A stretch of 31,578 bases of DNA from the NCBI GenBank assembly GCA_905369775.1, contig CAJPJR010000021.1, forward strand, positions 1 through 31,578, written 5' to 3'. This document shows, in pieces, positions 22,847-30,855 of the stretch. The notes under the pieces were generated by a model. That model made no database searches. It had not been told where the DNA came from and saw nothing but the letters and a program-made list of their open reading frames with translations. The stretch comes from Prevotellaceae bacterium UBA1746 (lineage in GTDB: Bacteria; Bacteroidota; Bacteroidia; Bacteroidales; Bacteroidaceae). Every line of letters starts with the position of its first letter. Within the stretch, counting starts at the first letter, position 1. Made by a program: the position numbers and the translations under genes.

Positions 22847-25018
22847 ATGGCTATCCACACTCTGAGATTTGCCACTCTGCGTTTGATGCTCGTCATTCTG
22901 CTGAGTTTTGCCTTCGGCATTGCCGCTTCCGCAGCGCCGAAGGGCGGAGGTTCGCGCTTTGTTCTCGTCATCGACGCCGGACACGGCGGGAAGGACAACG
23001 GGGCGTCGGGTAGAATATCGAAAGAGAAAAACATCAACCTCAGTGTTGCACTGGCCTTCGGGCGCCTGGTGGAAAACAACTGCCCCGACGTGAAGGTGAT
23101 TTACACGCGCAAAAGCGATGTGTTCGTCACACTTCAGGGACGTGCCGACATCGCCAATCGCAACAAAGCCAATCTTTTTGTGTCGATCCACACCAATTCC
23201 ATGCCCCCCGGCGTGACGGCGCCGACCGGTACGGAGACGTACACCGTCGGCATGCACTCCGGCAAGGAAAACCTCGCTGTGGCCAAGCGAGAGAACAGTG
23301 TGATCACGCAAGAAGCCAATTATCGCACGGTTTACAAGAACTTTGATCCCAACAAGTCGGAGAGTTACATCATCTTTGAGTTCATGCAGGATCGCAATAT
23401 GAAGCAGAGTGTGGAGTTTGCACGCCACATTCAATCGGCTTATGGCGATCAGGGACGCAAAAATAAAGGTGTGCACCAGGCCGGCTTCCTGGTGCTCCGC
23501 GCCACTGCGATGCCTTCGGTGCTCACGGAGGTGGGTTTCATCTCGAACCCCGAAGAAGAGCGCTTCCTCAATTCGAAGGAAGGAGTGCAAAAGCTGGCTC
23601 GCGCGCTCTATCAAGGCTTCCGTGCCTATCGTCGACGGGCTTATGCCGCGAATGATCCGGTCGAAGCGGACGAATCGAACGCCACGGATCGGCAGATGGC
23701 GGCTGTGCGCGACGAAGTGAACGATGCCGCGCCGGTGCGTGTGCCGACTTCTGATGGAGAATTCCCTGCAACAACGGCAGAGGCACGTGTTGTGCCGATT
23801 GCCACGCGCCCTTTTGGTGCCGGCAAGCGGCCCGTGATGAATCCCTCGCCGAACAGACAACCGCCGACGGTGCCGGTTGTTCCATCGCCCCCCATTTCGC
23901 GTGAAACCGCTGCCGTTCGCCCGGCAGTAGATCGACCCAAGCCGACAACGAAGGCCGAAGAGCATGTCATCCCGCTCTTGGCCGATGCCGTGCCTCCGGC
24001 GCATCCCACCAAAAATGCCACCACCACAGCCCCGAACGGTCGCACCGACACTGCCACCGATGCGGGGCTTCACCGCATAGATACGGCGCGTGAGCATAGT
24101 GCCGCCGGGAGCACCACGGAAATTGTGACGGTGCTCGCAACAGATGGAGGCGCCCGTCAGCCAGCTGCGCAAACGCAACCGCCGGTGAACGAAAAACCGC
24201 TGACCATCGTGGTGATTCCTTCGGATGTGGCGCGCCGTGCTGCCGCCGATGCGTTGGCCGCAGCGCAGGCTCCCGTTCGCCCCGCCGAATCGCAGGTCGA
24301 GAAAGTGGTGGTGCCCATCGAGGTGAAAACCACCCCGGCCCCGTCGCACAAAGCTGTGCCCGCTCCGGCGCCTTCGCCCACTCGCGGACATGTGGTGCCC
24401 GATGCTGCTTCGACGAAACCCAAGGGTGCGCAGTCGCACCGCGCCGAACCGCCGATGGCCTCCGCCGCCAAACCCTCTGCCTCCGCGCAGACCAAAACGA
24501 AGGAAGCGAAGAAGGCGCAGGAGAAAGGGACGGACGAGAAAAAGGCGGAGCCGCGAGCGCACAGCCGTGACAAAGAGGCGCCGAAAGCTGAGAAGAAAAC
24601 CGACACGACGCCGCAAAAGGAGAACAAAGCGGAGACGAAATCGGGCAAGGCGGACACCAAGGGCACAAAGCCCGAGGCGCAGTCTGCAACGCCCGAGGCC
24701 AAACCGACGAAGAAGGGAAAAACTGCGCCTGCTTCGGCCGCAACGGCTTCGCGCATCACCTTCAAAGTACAGCTTTTCACCTCGGACAAACAGCTGGCGC
24801 CCAACGATGCGCGGCTGAAGGGCTTGTCGCCCGTGAGTTTCTACCACATCGGCCCGCTCTACCGCTACACTTACGGCAGTTCGCACGACTATGCCGAAAT
24901 AAAGAAGACCCTCAAGAAGGTCACCCCGCAATTTCCCAACGCCTTCATCGTGGCTTTCGACGGCGATAAGCGCGTCGATGATCTGCAAGCGGCCATTCGA
25001 CAATCGCAAGCCAAGTAG
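22847..25018 (+). CDS. amiC: N-acetylmuramoyl-L-alanine amidase (Amidase_3) with long linker and C-terminal SPOR-like domain
   Basis: 723 residues. A signal peptide (RLMLVILLSFAFGIAASA) leads to the Amidase_3 domain (about 37-262), which cuts the peptide stem from muramic acid during daughter-cell separation. Zinc ligands and catalytic residues are visible: His46 (IDAGHGGKD), Glu60 (KEKNINL), His115 (VSIHTN) and Glu228 (LTEVGFISN). Residues about 270-630 are a low-complexity linker: first Pro/Ala/Thr-rich with four spaced V-V/I-P motifs, then (550-626) Lys/Glu/Ala-rich with a 7-residue period. The last ~85 residues (ITFKVQLFTSDKQLA ... FIVAFDGDKRV) look like a SPOR domain, which binds denuded septal peptidoglycan. 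mlaD follows after 80 bp. The symbol is by family and not a strict orthologue claim. Confidence 0.92.
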   Translation: MAIHTLRFATLRLMLVILLSFAFGIAASAAPKGGGSRFVLVIDAGHGGKDNGASGRISKEKNINLSVALAFGRLVENNCPDVKVIYTRKSDVFVTLQGRADIANRNKANLFVSIHTNSMPPGVTAPTGTETYTVGMHSGKENLAVAKRENSVITQEANYRTVYKNFDPNKSESYIIFEFMQDRNMKQSVEFARHIQSAYGDQGRKNKGVHQAGFLVLRATAMPSVLTEVGFISNPEEERFLNSKEGVQKLARALYQGFRAYRRRAYAANDPVEADESNATDRQMAAVRDEVNDAAPVRVPTSDGEFPATTAEARVVPIATRPFGAGKRPVMNPSPNRQPPTVPVVPSPPISRETAAVRPAVDRPKPTTKAEEHVIPLLADAVPPAHPTKNATTTAPNGRTDTATDAGLHRIDTAREHSAAGSTTEIVTVLATDGGARQPAAQTQPPVNEKPLTIVVIPSDVARRAAADALAAAQAPVRPAESQVEKVVVPIEVKTTPAPSHKAVPAPAPSPTRGHVVPDAASTKPKGAQSHRAEPPMASAAKPSASAQTKTKEAKKAQEKGTDEKKAEPRAHSRDKEAPKAEKKTDTTPQKENKAETKSGKADTKGTKPEAQSATPEAKPTKKGKTAPASAATASRITFKVQLFTSDKQLAPNDARLKGLSPVSFYHIGPLYRYTYGSSHDYAEIKKTLKKVTPQFPNAFIVAFDGDKRVDDLQAAIRQSQAK
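24494..24724 (+). repeat. 21-bp periodic coding repeat in the amidase linker
   Basis: About eleven heptads from residue 550 show recurring Lys at positions 3 and 7, for example APKAEKK, ENKAETK, SGKADTK. At DNA level, GCGGAGACGAA/GCGGACACCAA and GCCCGAGGC are each repeated 21 bp apart. Confidence 0.6.
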
Positions 25019-25098
25019 GACGTCGCGATATTTCGCCGCCATGCACTGAAAATTGCATGCTAACTCCTGACTACACATAAACGCAAAACTATTCCCTC

Positions 25099-26022
25099 AT
25101 GAAAATCTCCAACGAGATTAAAATTGCCCTCACTGCCATCGCGGCCGGAGTACTCCTCTTCTTGGGTATCAATTTCCTCAAGGGCATCGACGTTTTCAAG
25201 TCGAGCAATTCTTATTATGTCCGTTTCGCGGATGCGAAGGGATTGACGGTCTCGAGCAAAGTGTTCGCCAACGGTTATCCCGTGGGTACGGTGCGCGACA
25301 TCGAATACAACTATGACAACAACAACGGGGTCGTGGTGCGCGTCGAGTTGAACGAGAATATGTCTGTGCCCCGCGGCACACGCGGCGAATTGGTCGAAGC
25401 GTTGATGGGCGGAGTGACGATGAACCTGCTCTTGGGCCCGAACCCCACGGACCACATCGCGCCTTTTGACACCATCAGCGGGGCGGCAGCCGGCACGTTG
25501 ATGGGCGATGCCGGAAAGATGATGCCCGACGTGCAGCGCATGTTGCCCAAGTTAGACAGCATTCTCACCAACCTCAACCGCCTCTCCGGCGATCCTGCGC
25601 TGCAAAAGACGCTGACGAACGCCGCGGCCATCAGTGAGAATCTGAAAACCACCACTGCGCAACTCGATCGGCTCATGGCACGTGACGTTCCGCAGCTGAT
25701 GGCGCACCTGAATCGTACCGGCGCGAACGCCGAACGCCTTTCCGGCAATCTGGCCAAGGTGGATGTGCAGCAAACGATGGACCGTGTGAATGCGACACTC
25801 ACCAGTGCACAACAGCTTTCCGGACAACTGAACACCGTGGTGGGCGATTTGAATCAGAAACTCAACTCGCGCGACAATAACCTCGGTGCTTTCCTTTCCG
25901 ATCGTGAGCTCTACGACCGCCTGAATCGCACGGCCACCAGTGCCGATTCGCTACTCATCGACTTGAAGTCCCATCCGAAACGGTATGTGCACTTCTCTAT
26001 TTTCGGCCGCAAGGGCAATTGA
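25099..26022 (+). CDS. mlaD: MlaD/MCE-domain lipid transport protein
   Basis: 307 residues. One N-terminal membrane segment (about 8-25, IALTAIAAGVLLFLGINFL) followed by KGIDVF anchors it in the inner membrane. The MCE domain (about 38-115) has YYVRFADAKGLTVSSKVFANGYPVGTVRDI and ends with GGVTMNLLLG. The remaining ~190 residues are mostly helical, with repeated Leu/Asn/Thr-rich segments (LDSILTNLNRLSGDPALQKTL, TQLDRLMARDVPQLMAHLNRTG) as in the C-terminal helices of MCE proteins that form a tunnel for phospholipids between membranes. The ABC partners (mlaE, mlaF) are not in this window. It follows the amidase, a neighbour pair also seen in other Bacteroidota, and ends at a strong terminator. 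Confidence 0.92.
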   Translation: MKISNEIKIALTAIAAGVLLFLGINFLKGIDVFKSSNSYYVRFADAKGLTVSSKVFANGYPVGTVRDIEYNYDNNNGVVVRVELNENMSVPRGTRGELVEALMGGVTMNLLLGPNPTDHIAPFDTISGAAAGTLMGDAGKMMPDVQRMLPKLDSILTNLNRLSGDPALQKTLTNAAAISENLKTTTAQLDRLMARDVPQLMAHLNRTGANAERLSGNLAKVDVQQTMDRVNATLTSAQQLSGQLNTVVGDLNQKLNSRDNNLGAFLSDRELYDRLNRTATSADSLLIDLKSHPKRYVHFSIFGRKGN

Positions 26023-26027
26023 CTTTT

Positions 26028-26074
26028 AAAACAGCGACGACATCCGAAGCAGGTGCCGTCGCTGTTTTGCTTTT
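26028..26074 (+). terminator. Terminator of the amidase-mlaD unit
   Basis: A perfect 12-bp stem AAAACAGCGACG/CGTCGCTGTTTT (26028-26039 and 26057-26068) with a 17-nt partly pairing loop, then GCTTTTC. It starts 5 bp after the stop codon. Confidence 0.9.
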
Positions 26075-26288
26075 CGGGAATGGGAGAGGCGACCTCGCCC
26101 ATTGGGTGAGCAAGAAGTGGGAGGAGATGGTGCTTTGTCGCGTGAGCTGTGTGGCAGCTTGCTCTACTTCGATGGCAGCGCCGGAGGTGAAATGCACCGC
26201 AAGCGCCGAGGGCAGGCACATAACGCAAGGGGAGAAGGTGCAGTGCACCCGACAAAATAAAATTTCGCGCGAAAAAAGTGCGGAATTA
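26075..26288. other. Spacer upstream of tRNA-Gln with two palindromes
   Basis: No gene seen. It contains GGTGCAGTGCACC (26237-26249, perfect dyad with one central base) and TTTCGCGCGAAA (26263-26274, perfect 12-bp palindrome), the latter ending 14 bp before the -33 box of the tRNA promoter. Confidence 0.5.
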
Positions 26289-26320
26289 TTTGGCCGTTCC
26301 AATGAGAGTGCGTACTTTTG
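26289..26320 (+). promoter_or_regulatory. Promoter of tRNA-Gln
   Basis: TTTG (26289-26292), 20-bp spacer, TACTTTTG (26313-26320), a full match to the Bacteroidota sigma consensus. The predicted start near 26327 gives about 30 nt of 5' leader. Confidence 0.85.
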
Positions 26321-26357
26321 CATCGTCTTCGAGAGGGCATCTTGAAGATCCCGAGAT

Positions 26358-26429
26358 TGGGGTATGGTGTAATTGGCAACACTACAGATTCTGGTCCTGT
26401 CATTCCTGGTTCGAGTCCGGGTACCCCAA
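26358..26429 (+). tRNA. tRNA-Gln, anticodon CUG
   Basis: Cloverleaf by hand: acceptor TGGGGTA/TACCCCA with U1-A72 typical of tRNA-Gln, D-stem GTGT/ACAC, anticodon stem ACAGA/CCTGT with loop TTCTGGT (CTG at 26391-26393), variable CATT, T-arm CCTGG-TTCGAGT-CCGGG. The innermost anticodon-stem pair is A31-C39, a mismatch. The discriminator is A, and CCA is not encoded. It reads CAG codons. It is flanked by its own promoter and terminator, so it is a single-gene unit. Confidence 0.93.
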
Positions 26430-26436
26430 CAATTTC

Positions 26437-26468
26437 AAGCGATGATTCTCGTGAATCATCGCTTTTTT
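26437..26468 (+). terminator. Terminator of tRNA-Gln
   Basis: A perfect 12-bp stem AAGCGATGATTC/GAATCATCGCTT with loop TCGT is followed by TTTTG. Confidence 0.95.
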
Positions 26469-26524
26469 GTTTCACCCCACTGCAGCAGTTCGCACCGAAC
26501 GGCGCAAAATCCTCATTTTATGGT

Positions 26525-26556
26525 ATTGTGGAAACCTCGCGAAGCGCGTACTTTTG
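26525..26556 (+). promoter_or_regulatory. Promoter of the haem-uptake cluster
   Basis: ATTG (26525-26528), 20-bp spacer, TACTTTTG (26549-26556). The -7 core and its flank GCGTACTTTTGCA are identical to the tRNA-Gln promoter. The leader would be about 20 nt. Confidence 0.75.
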
Positions 26557-26583
26557 CAGTAAGAATGCTATAGTTTTACGCTT

Positions 26584-27147
26584 ATGAAATTCAATTCCTT
26601 GCTCACGGCCGGCGTGTTTGCCCTCGCTCTGTTGGGTACGTTGCCCGTGATGACCGCCTGCGAAGACGGTGAGAAAGAAGAAAAACTCGTCACCGTGGAG
26701 GCTTCCGGAAGCTTCAACACGAAGCTGACGATGGAAATCAAGAACGGTCCCGCTTTCCACGCGGAGGTACCGTCCACCAATGTCATCGTTTCGCCCGAAA
26801 CGCCCGAAACGGTTCAACTGAAGTTCGGCGCGGCGAGTGTCGATGTCCAAGCACAGGGCGCACCGCTCAACGGTGCCGACGTGCAAGCCTTCACTGTCAA
26901 AGGCGTACGCGCCAAGAAAGAGGCCGACGGCAGCTTCACCTTCACCGGTACGCCGCAGTTCACCACGCTCATGCGCCTCGGTATGGGCAAGGCCCCGCGC
27001 CAGTCGGCCCAATTCAAAGAATACACGGCCAACGAAAGTAAGGTGGAAGGAACGCTCAAAGACGGTGTTTTGCACCTCAACGTCACGTTCAAGCCCGGCT
27101 CTATGCCCTTCCCGCTTTCGTTCACCTACGACGGCAAGCGCCAATGA
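26584..27147 (+). CDS. Calycin-like beta-barrel lipoprotein (first gene of haem cluster)
   Basis: 187 residues. A signal peptide ends in a lipobox (LPVMTAC, Cys26), followed by an acidic linker (EDGEKEEK). The rest looks like alternating beta-strands (VEASGSFNTKLTMEIKN, VQLKFGAASVDVQAQG, GSFTFTGTPQFTTL, VEGTLKDGVLHLNVTFKPGSMPFPLSFTYDG), fitting the calycin-like domain lipoproteins found beside HmuY genes in Bacteroidales. It may bind haem or stabilise the HmuY-receptor complex at the cell surface; that role is inference from position. Its TGA overlaps the next ATG (ATGA), so translation of the two is coupled. Confidence 0.75.
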   Translation: MKFNSLLTAGVFALALLGTLPVMTACEDGEKEEKLVTVEASGSFNTKLTMEIKNGPAFHAEVPSTNVIVSPETPETVQLKFGAASVDVQAQGAPLNGADVQAFTVKGVRAKKEADGSFTFTGTPQFTTLMRLGMGKAPRQSAQFKEYTANESKVEGTLKDGVLHLNVTFKPGSMPFPLSFTYDGKRQ

Positions 27148-27911
27148 GCGCCCGGCGTCGCCTTCTCTCCCTCCTTTGCCTGCCGATGCTCCTTCTCGGA
27201 GTGTCGGCATGCGAGGGAATCTTGAGCGGGATCTACGACCACCCGTCGACCGACGGCGCTACGCATGAAGGTTTCACCACGCACGATGCCGAAAGACGGA
27301 TCGAACGGCTGTATGTCGACGTGGTGAGCTACAAAGATTGGGTCTATGTGGATCTACATCGCCGCCGGACCGAGCGCACCGTGGCCCCTTCCACCCTCAC
27401 CGGCGCGTGGGACGGCCGATCGGGCGTGAGCTATCACCAGGTGGAGCTGCCTTCGATGTTTCATTTCCGCGAATTGCTCAAAACCGATTCCATCGCCGCG
27501 CCCGCCGAATGGGATTTGGTGCTCCACCATTACGACGTCGGCACCCACAGCGGCGCAGCTTTCGAAACCTCATTCACCCGCCTCGAAGATCTTCCTCGCG
27601 AGGGCGCCGACCGCACAGCCCTCTTGCGCTCGGCCTTCGTCGCCGACACGTGGAGCGAACACCGCTGTTATGAAGATCTGACCGGCATCTACAATTATTA
27701 TATAGGATACAGAAATGCGCGCACCAACGAGGTGTTGAGCCGATGGATGGACATGAACGTGAGCAATCCGCCCCCCACCTATGCGATGAGTGGCCGTGTT
27801 TACCTGCTCCGGATGGCCGACGGCACGCACGCCGCGCTGCTTTTCCGCAATTACATGAATGCCGCCGGCGCCAAAGGCTTCGTCACCCTCGATTACATAT
27901 ATCCTTATTAG
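27144..27911 (+). CDS. hmuY: HmuY-family haem-binding lipoprotein
   Basis: 255 residues. A signal peptide with lipobox LLLGVSAC (Cys23) and the motif GILSGIYDHPS, typical of HmuY. The core has VDVVSYKDWVYVDLHRR, WDLVLHHYDVGTHSGAAFETSF and the ending GYVTL-type strand GFVTLDYIYPY. HmuY hemophores sit on the outer leaflet, take haem from host proteins and hand it to the HmuR receptor. In P. gingivalis two His coordinate haem; several His are present here (for example the HHYDVGTH stretch), but the ligands cannot be assigned without a structure alignment. It is translationally coupled to the preceding lipoprotein and lies 15 bp before the receptor gene. Confidence 0.88.
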   Translation: MSARRRLLSLLCLPMLLLGVSACEGILSGIYDHPSTDGATHEGFTTHDAERRIERLYVDVVSYKDWVYVDLHRRRTERTVAPSTLTGAWDGRSGVSYHQVELPSMFHFRELLKTDSIAAPAEWDLVLHHYDVGTHSGAAFETSFTRLEDLPREGADRTALLRSAFVADTWSEHRCYEDLTGIYNYYIGYRNARTNEVLSRWMDMNVSNPPPTYAMSGRVYLLRMADGTHAALLFRNYMNAAGAKGFVTLDYIYPY

Positions 27912-27926
27912 CAAACCCTCCCCTCA

Positions 27927-29960
27927 ATGGGCTCCGGCCCACGCTTCTGCTCGTTCATGACTGTCTTCCGCCCGCTGTATCTCCCGCTTTTGCTCTGTGG
28001 CCTCGGCACCTCGCTCTCGGCTGCGGCGCAACGGCTTGCGTCGCCCGAGGGTTGGCGCACCGATACGCTGCTCAATACGGCTGTGGTGACGGGCACGCGC
28101 ACGCCGCGCACCGTGGCTGACAGTCCCGTGCAGACCCGCGTGATCACGGCTGAGGACATTCGCCGCGCCGACGCCAACAACGTGCAGGATGTGCTCACGC
28201 ACGAATTGCCCGGTCTCGAGTTCACGCAAGCGCTGAGTGGCAATGTGAATTTCAATTTGAGCGGTTTTTCCGGTCAGGGCGTGCTTTTTCTCGTCAACGG
28301 CGAGCGCCTGGCCGGCGAAACGATGGACAATGTTGATTTCGAGCGCATCAACTTGGCCGATGTCGAACGCATCGAAATCATTCGCGGAGCTGCTTCTGCG
28401 CTCTACGGCAGTAATGCCGCCGGCGGGGTGATCAACATCATCACGCGCCAACAAATTTCGCGACCCTACGAACTCCGATGGGAAATGCGCAACGGCCGCC
28501 ACGACGACTCGCGACAAAACCTCTTCTTCGCCACCGGCCGCCGACGTTTCACCCAACTTTTCGCCCTCAGTCGCACCGCAGTCGACGAATATCGCTTGCA
28601 CAATCCCGCCGATGTGAGCCGCTATACCAAATACTCGCTCAACCGCGTTCCCGCAGGACACAGTTTTCAAGCTCGCGAACGCCTGGTCTTTTGCCCCGAC
28701 GACCGCTGGACGCTCACCGGCAACGTGGGCTATTATTTCCGCCAGCGCGATTTCGATCCCGGCGAGCGCAACCGTTATCGCGATTTCACCGGAGGCGCCA
28801 AGGCCGAATGGAACGGCGACGAAGGAGCGCGCGGGGAGTTGGCCTATCGTTTCGACCAGTACGACAAAAGCGACTACTATCCCACCACCGGCCTCGACGT
28901 GCGCGATTATAGCAACGTGCAGCACACCCTGCGCGCCCTGTTTTCCGCCGCCCCGCTGACATTGTGGGACGACAGCCGGCAATTGGAACTGACGGTCGGC
29001 GCCGATTTCGGTCGCGACTACCTGCTCAGCTACCAGTTTCGCGGTCGATCGCACCGCCAAATCATGGCCGACGCCTATTTTCAGGCCGATGCCCGTCTCG
29101 GCGCTCACTGGGAAGCCGTGGCCACAGCGCGCTACGATTATTTCAGCGCGGGCCATCACGGACGTCCCACCACCAAACTCACCGCCCGCTACCGCAACGG
29201 CGCATTTACCCTTCGCGCCGCCTACGGACAAGGCTTCCGAGCACCCACGCTCAAGGAGAAATACATGAATTTCTTCCTCAACGACATCTTCATCATCCGC
29301 GGACACGAGCATTTGCGCCCGGAGGTGAGCCACAACTGGCAACTTTCGGCCGATTGGACGCACGGCGGCACAGAATTGTCGGGAAGTGTGAGCTACAATG
29401 CCGTGCACGACCGCATCACGACGGCCGAACCCACTGCCGAACGCGACGCCGTGTCGGGACTTCCCTTCGTGGACTATGTCAATGTGCCCCGTCTCGTGGT
29501 GTGGAGTGCGCAGTTGGGCGTTAACCACCGTCGGCGTGTGGCAGGTGGCACCCTGAGCGGCATGCTGCAATACGCCTTCACCCACGAACAGACGCCGTCC
29601 GGCAGTACACTCACCCCCTACATGCCCTCGCGGCCCCACAGCGCCACTGCCCGTCTGGCCTACGACCGGCGCTACTCGCCCGACTATGCCGTAGGGATGC
29701 AGCTGAGCGGACGTTTCCTCTCGCCGCTTTCCGGCACCGAATACAACACCGTGACCGGCGCATCCCGCACCCTTCGCTATCCGGCCTATGTGATCTTGCG
29801 CCTTACCCTCACACAGCAAATCGGCAGTGCGGTGAGACTCCAACTCACGGCCGACAATTTGCTCAACTATCGCCCGCACATCTATTATTATAATGCGCCG
29901 CTCACCGATGGGCTCAACCTTTCCGTCGGCATGACACTCCACCTCGACCGCCTTTTCTGA
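27927..29960 (+). CDS. hmuR: TonB-dependent haem receptor, HmuR-like
   Basis: 677 residues from ATG 27927; an ATG at 27957 would give 667 and a tidier signal peptide (MTVFRPLYLPLLLCGLGTSL). The plug domain (about 50-170) has the TonB-box-like region LLNTAVVTGTRTPR, DVLTHELPGLEF, GVLFLVNGERL and RIEIIRGAASALYGSNAAGG. The rest is the 22-strand barrel. The haem-receptor region FRAPTLKEKYMNFF is clear. The usual second motif NPDL is replaced by GHEHLRPE, which puts two His near the haem site. The last strands end in DNLLNYRPHIYYYNAPLTDGL and a C-terminal Phe. It probably imports haem delivered by HmuY. No hmuSTUV genes follow. Confidence 0.9.
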   Translation: MGSGPRFCSFMTVFRPLYLPLLLCGLGTSLSAAAQRLASPEGWRTDTLLNTAVVTGTRTPRTVADSPVQTRVITAEDIRRADANNVQDVLTHELPGLEFTQALSGNVNFNLSGFSGQGVLFLVNGERLAGETMDNVDFERINLADVERIEIIRGAASALYGSNAAGGVINIITRQQISRPYELRWEMRNGRHDDSRQNLFFATGRRRFTQLFALSRTAVDEYRLHNPADVSRYTKYSLNRVPAGHSFQARERLVFCPDDRWTLTGNVGYYFRQRDFDPGERNRYRDFTGGAKAEWNGDEGARGELAYRFDQYDKSDYYPTTGLDVRDYSNVQHTLRALFSAAPLTLWDDSRQLELTVGADFGRDYLLSYQFRGRSHRQIMADAYFQADARLGAHWEAVATARYDYFSAGHHGRPTTKLTARYRNGAFTLRAAYGQGFRAPTLKEKYMNFFLNDIFIIRGHEHLRPEVSHNWQLSADWTHGGTELSGSVSYNAVHDRITTAEPTAERDAVSGLPFVDYVNVPRLVVWSAQLGVNHRRRVAGGTLSGMLQYAFTHEQTPSGSTLTPYMPSRPHSATARLAYDRRYSPDYAVGMQLSGRFLSPLSGTEYNTVTGASRTLRYPAYVILRLTLTQQIGSAVRLQLTADNLLNYRPHIYYYNAPLTDGLNLSVGMTLHLDRLF

Positions 29961-29978
29961 AGGCGGTCGTTGTCGTTT
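29945..29978 (+). terminator. Hairpin overlapping the hmuR stop codon
   Basis: A perfect 10-bp stem CGACCGCCTT/AAGGCGGTCG (29945-29954 and 29960-29969) whose loop TTCTG overlaps the TGA stop, followed by TTGTCGTTT. It is a weak terminator or 3'-end structure. Confidence 0.55.
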
Positions 29979-30075
29979 CTCCCGTCGGCGCATTGGCTAC
30001 CGCGCCTCCTGCTTCCACCTTGTGCCGTGCAGCTTTTGAAAAAACACTTGCGACCCAAAAATAAAGGTCGAAATG

Positions 30076-30105
30076 ACATTCTGTCCGAAAAATGTTGTAA
30101 ATTCG
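30076..30105 (+). promoter_or_regulatory. Candidate promoter and operator of the tetR gene
   Basis: A -7-like TAAATTCG (30098-30105) is preceded by the dyad ACATT-N10-AATGT (30076-30095), placed where a bound TetR dimer would block the -33 region. The -33 box is not clear. Confidence 0.35.
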
Positions 30106-30179
30106 CCGTGAATACGCTCTCTTAAAACGCAGCTTCCGGCAGCGATTCCGGCCGGGAGTGTACGCTCAACGACAACAGT

Positions 30180-30809
30180 ATGGATACTGAACTTCACGAA
30201 CAACGCAACGAACGCCGGCGCATCAAGGTGATTGACTGCGCCACCCAACTTTTTCGGTCGAAGGGGGTGAGAGAGGTGACCATGGACGACATTGCCGGCG
30301 CGCTTCGCATCTCGAAACGCACCCTCTATCAGATGTTTCGTGGGAAAGAAGAATTGGTCTTGGCCTGTGTGAAAGCCGAAGTCGAAGCCGATCGACGCCG
30401 ACGCATCGAAATAGAAAATGACACCGACGACGCGCTCGAACGCCTCTTCCGTAACATAGAGTACAAGCTCGTTGATCTTCGGAATGCGCACTCCGACTAC
30501 GCGAAAGATATCCGCCGATACGCTTCCGTCCGCACCTTCACCGCGGCTTGCCGCGAGGATCTGCTCGGCGTGTTCCGCAATATCCTGCAATTGGGATGCG
30601 CGCAGGGCACCATCCGTCCCGACATCCATTTCGAACAGACCACACAGGGATTGCTCTACCTCGTAGACGGCGTGGCCGAGTACGGTCAGTTTGCCGAAAT
30701 CAGTGTGCTCGATTTTGTTTTCAACGTCCTGCTCGTGTACATCCGCGGTTGTGCAACCGACAAAGGCCGGGCAAGCATCGACGAGTTCATCAAAAAACAC
30801 CGCTTCTGA
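30180..30809 (+). CDS. TetR/AcrR family transcriptional regulator
   Basis: 209 residues. The N-terminal helix-turn-helix (about 15-62) is standard: IKVIDCATQLFRSKGVREVTMDDIAGALRISKRTLYQMFRGKEELV (read here in pieces: LFRSKGVREVTMDDIA, then LRISKRTLYQMF). The remaining ~145 residues are a helical ligand-binding and dimer domain with no recognisable ligand signature. Such proteins usually repress themselves and neighbours, often envelope or efflux genes. The candidate dyad upstream fits autoregulation. The next gene starts 46 bp after its stop with no separate promoter seen, so the secreted protein may be in the same unit. A link to the haem cluster is possible but not shown, since a hairpin lies between. 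Confidence 0.93.
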   Translation: MDTELHEQRNERRRIKVIDCATQLFRSKGVREVTMDDIAGALRISKRTLYQMFRGKEELVLACVKAEVEADRRRRIEIENDTDDALERLFRNIEYKLVDLRNAHSDYAKDIRRYASVRTFTAACREDLLGVFRNILQLGCAQGTIRPDIHFEQTTQGLLYLVDGVAEYGQFAEISVLDFVFNVLLVYIRGCATDKGRASIDEFIKKHRF

Positions 30810-30855
30810 GCCCACACCTCCCTCTTTCCACCTTCGAATACGCAAATACCAGTAT

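Noticed and set aside
22838..25078. 746-codon minus-strand open frame opposite the amidase
   Set aside because: Arg/Gly-rich antisense translation of a gene with clear catalytic residues and signal peptide.
27924..29993. 689-codon minus-strand open frame opposite hmuR
   Set aside because: Antisense to a complete TonB-dependent receptor; no recognisable features.
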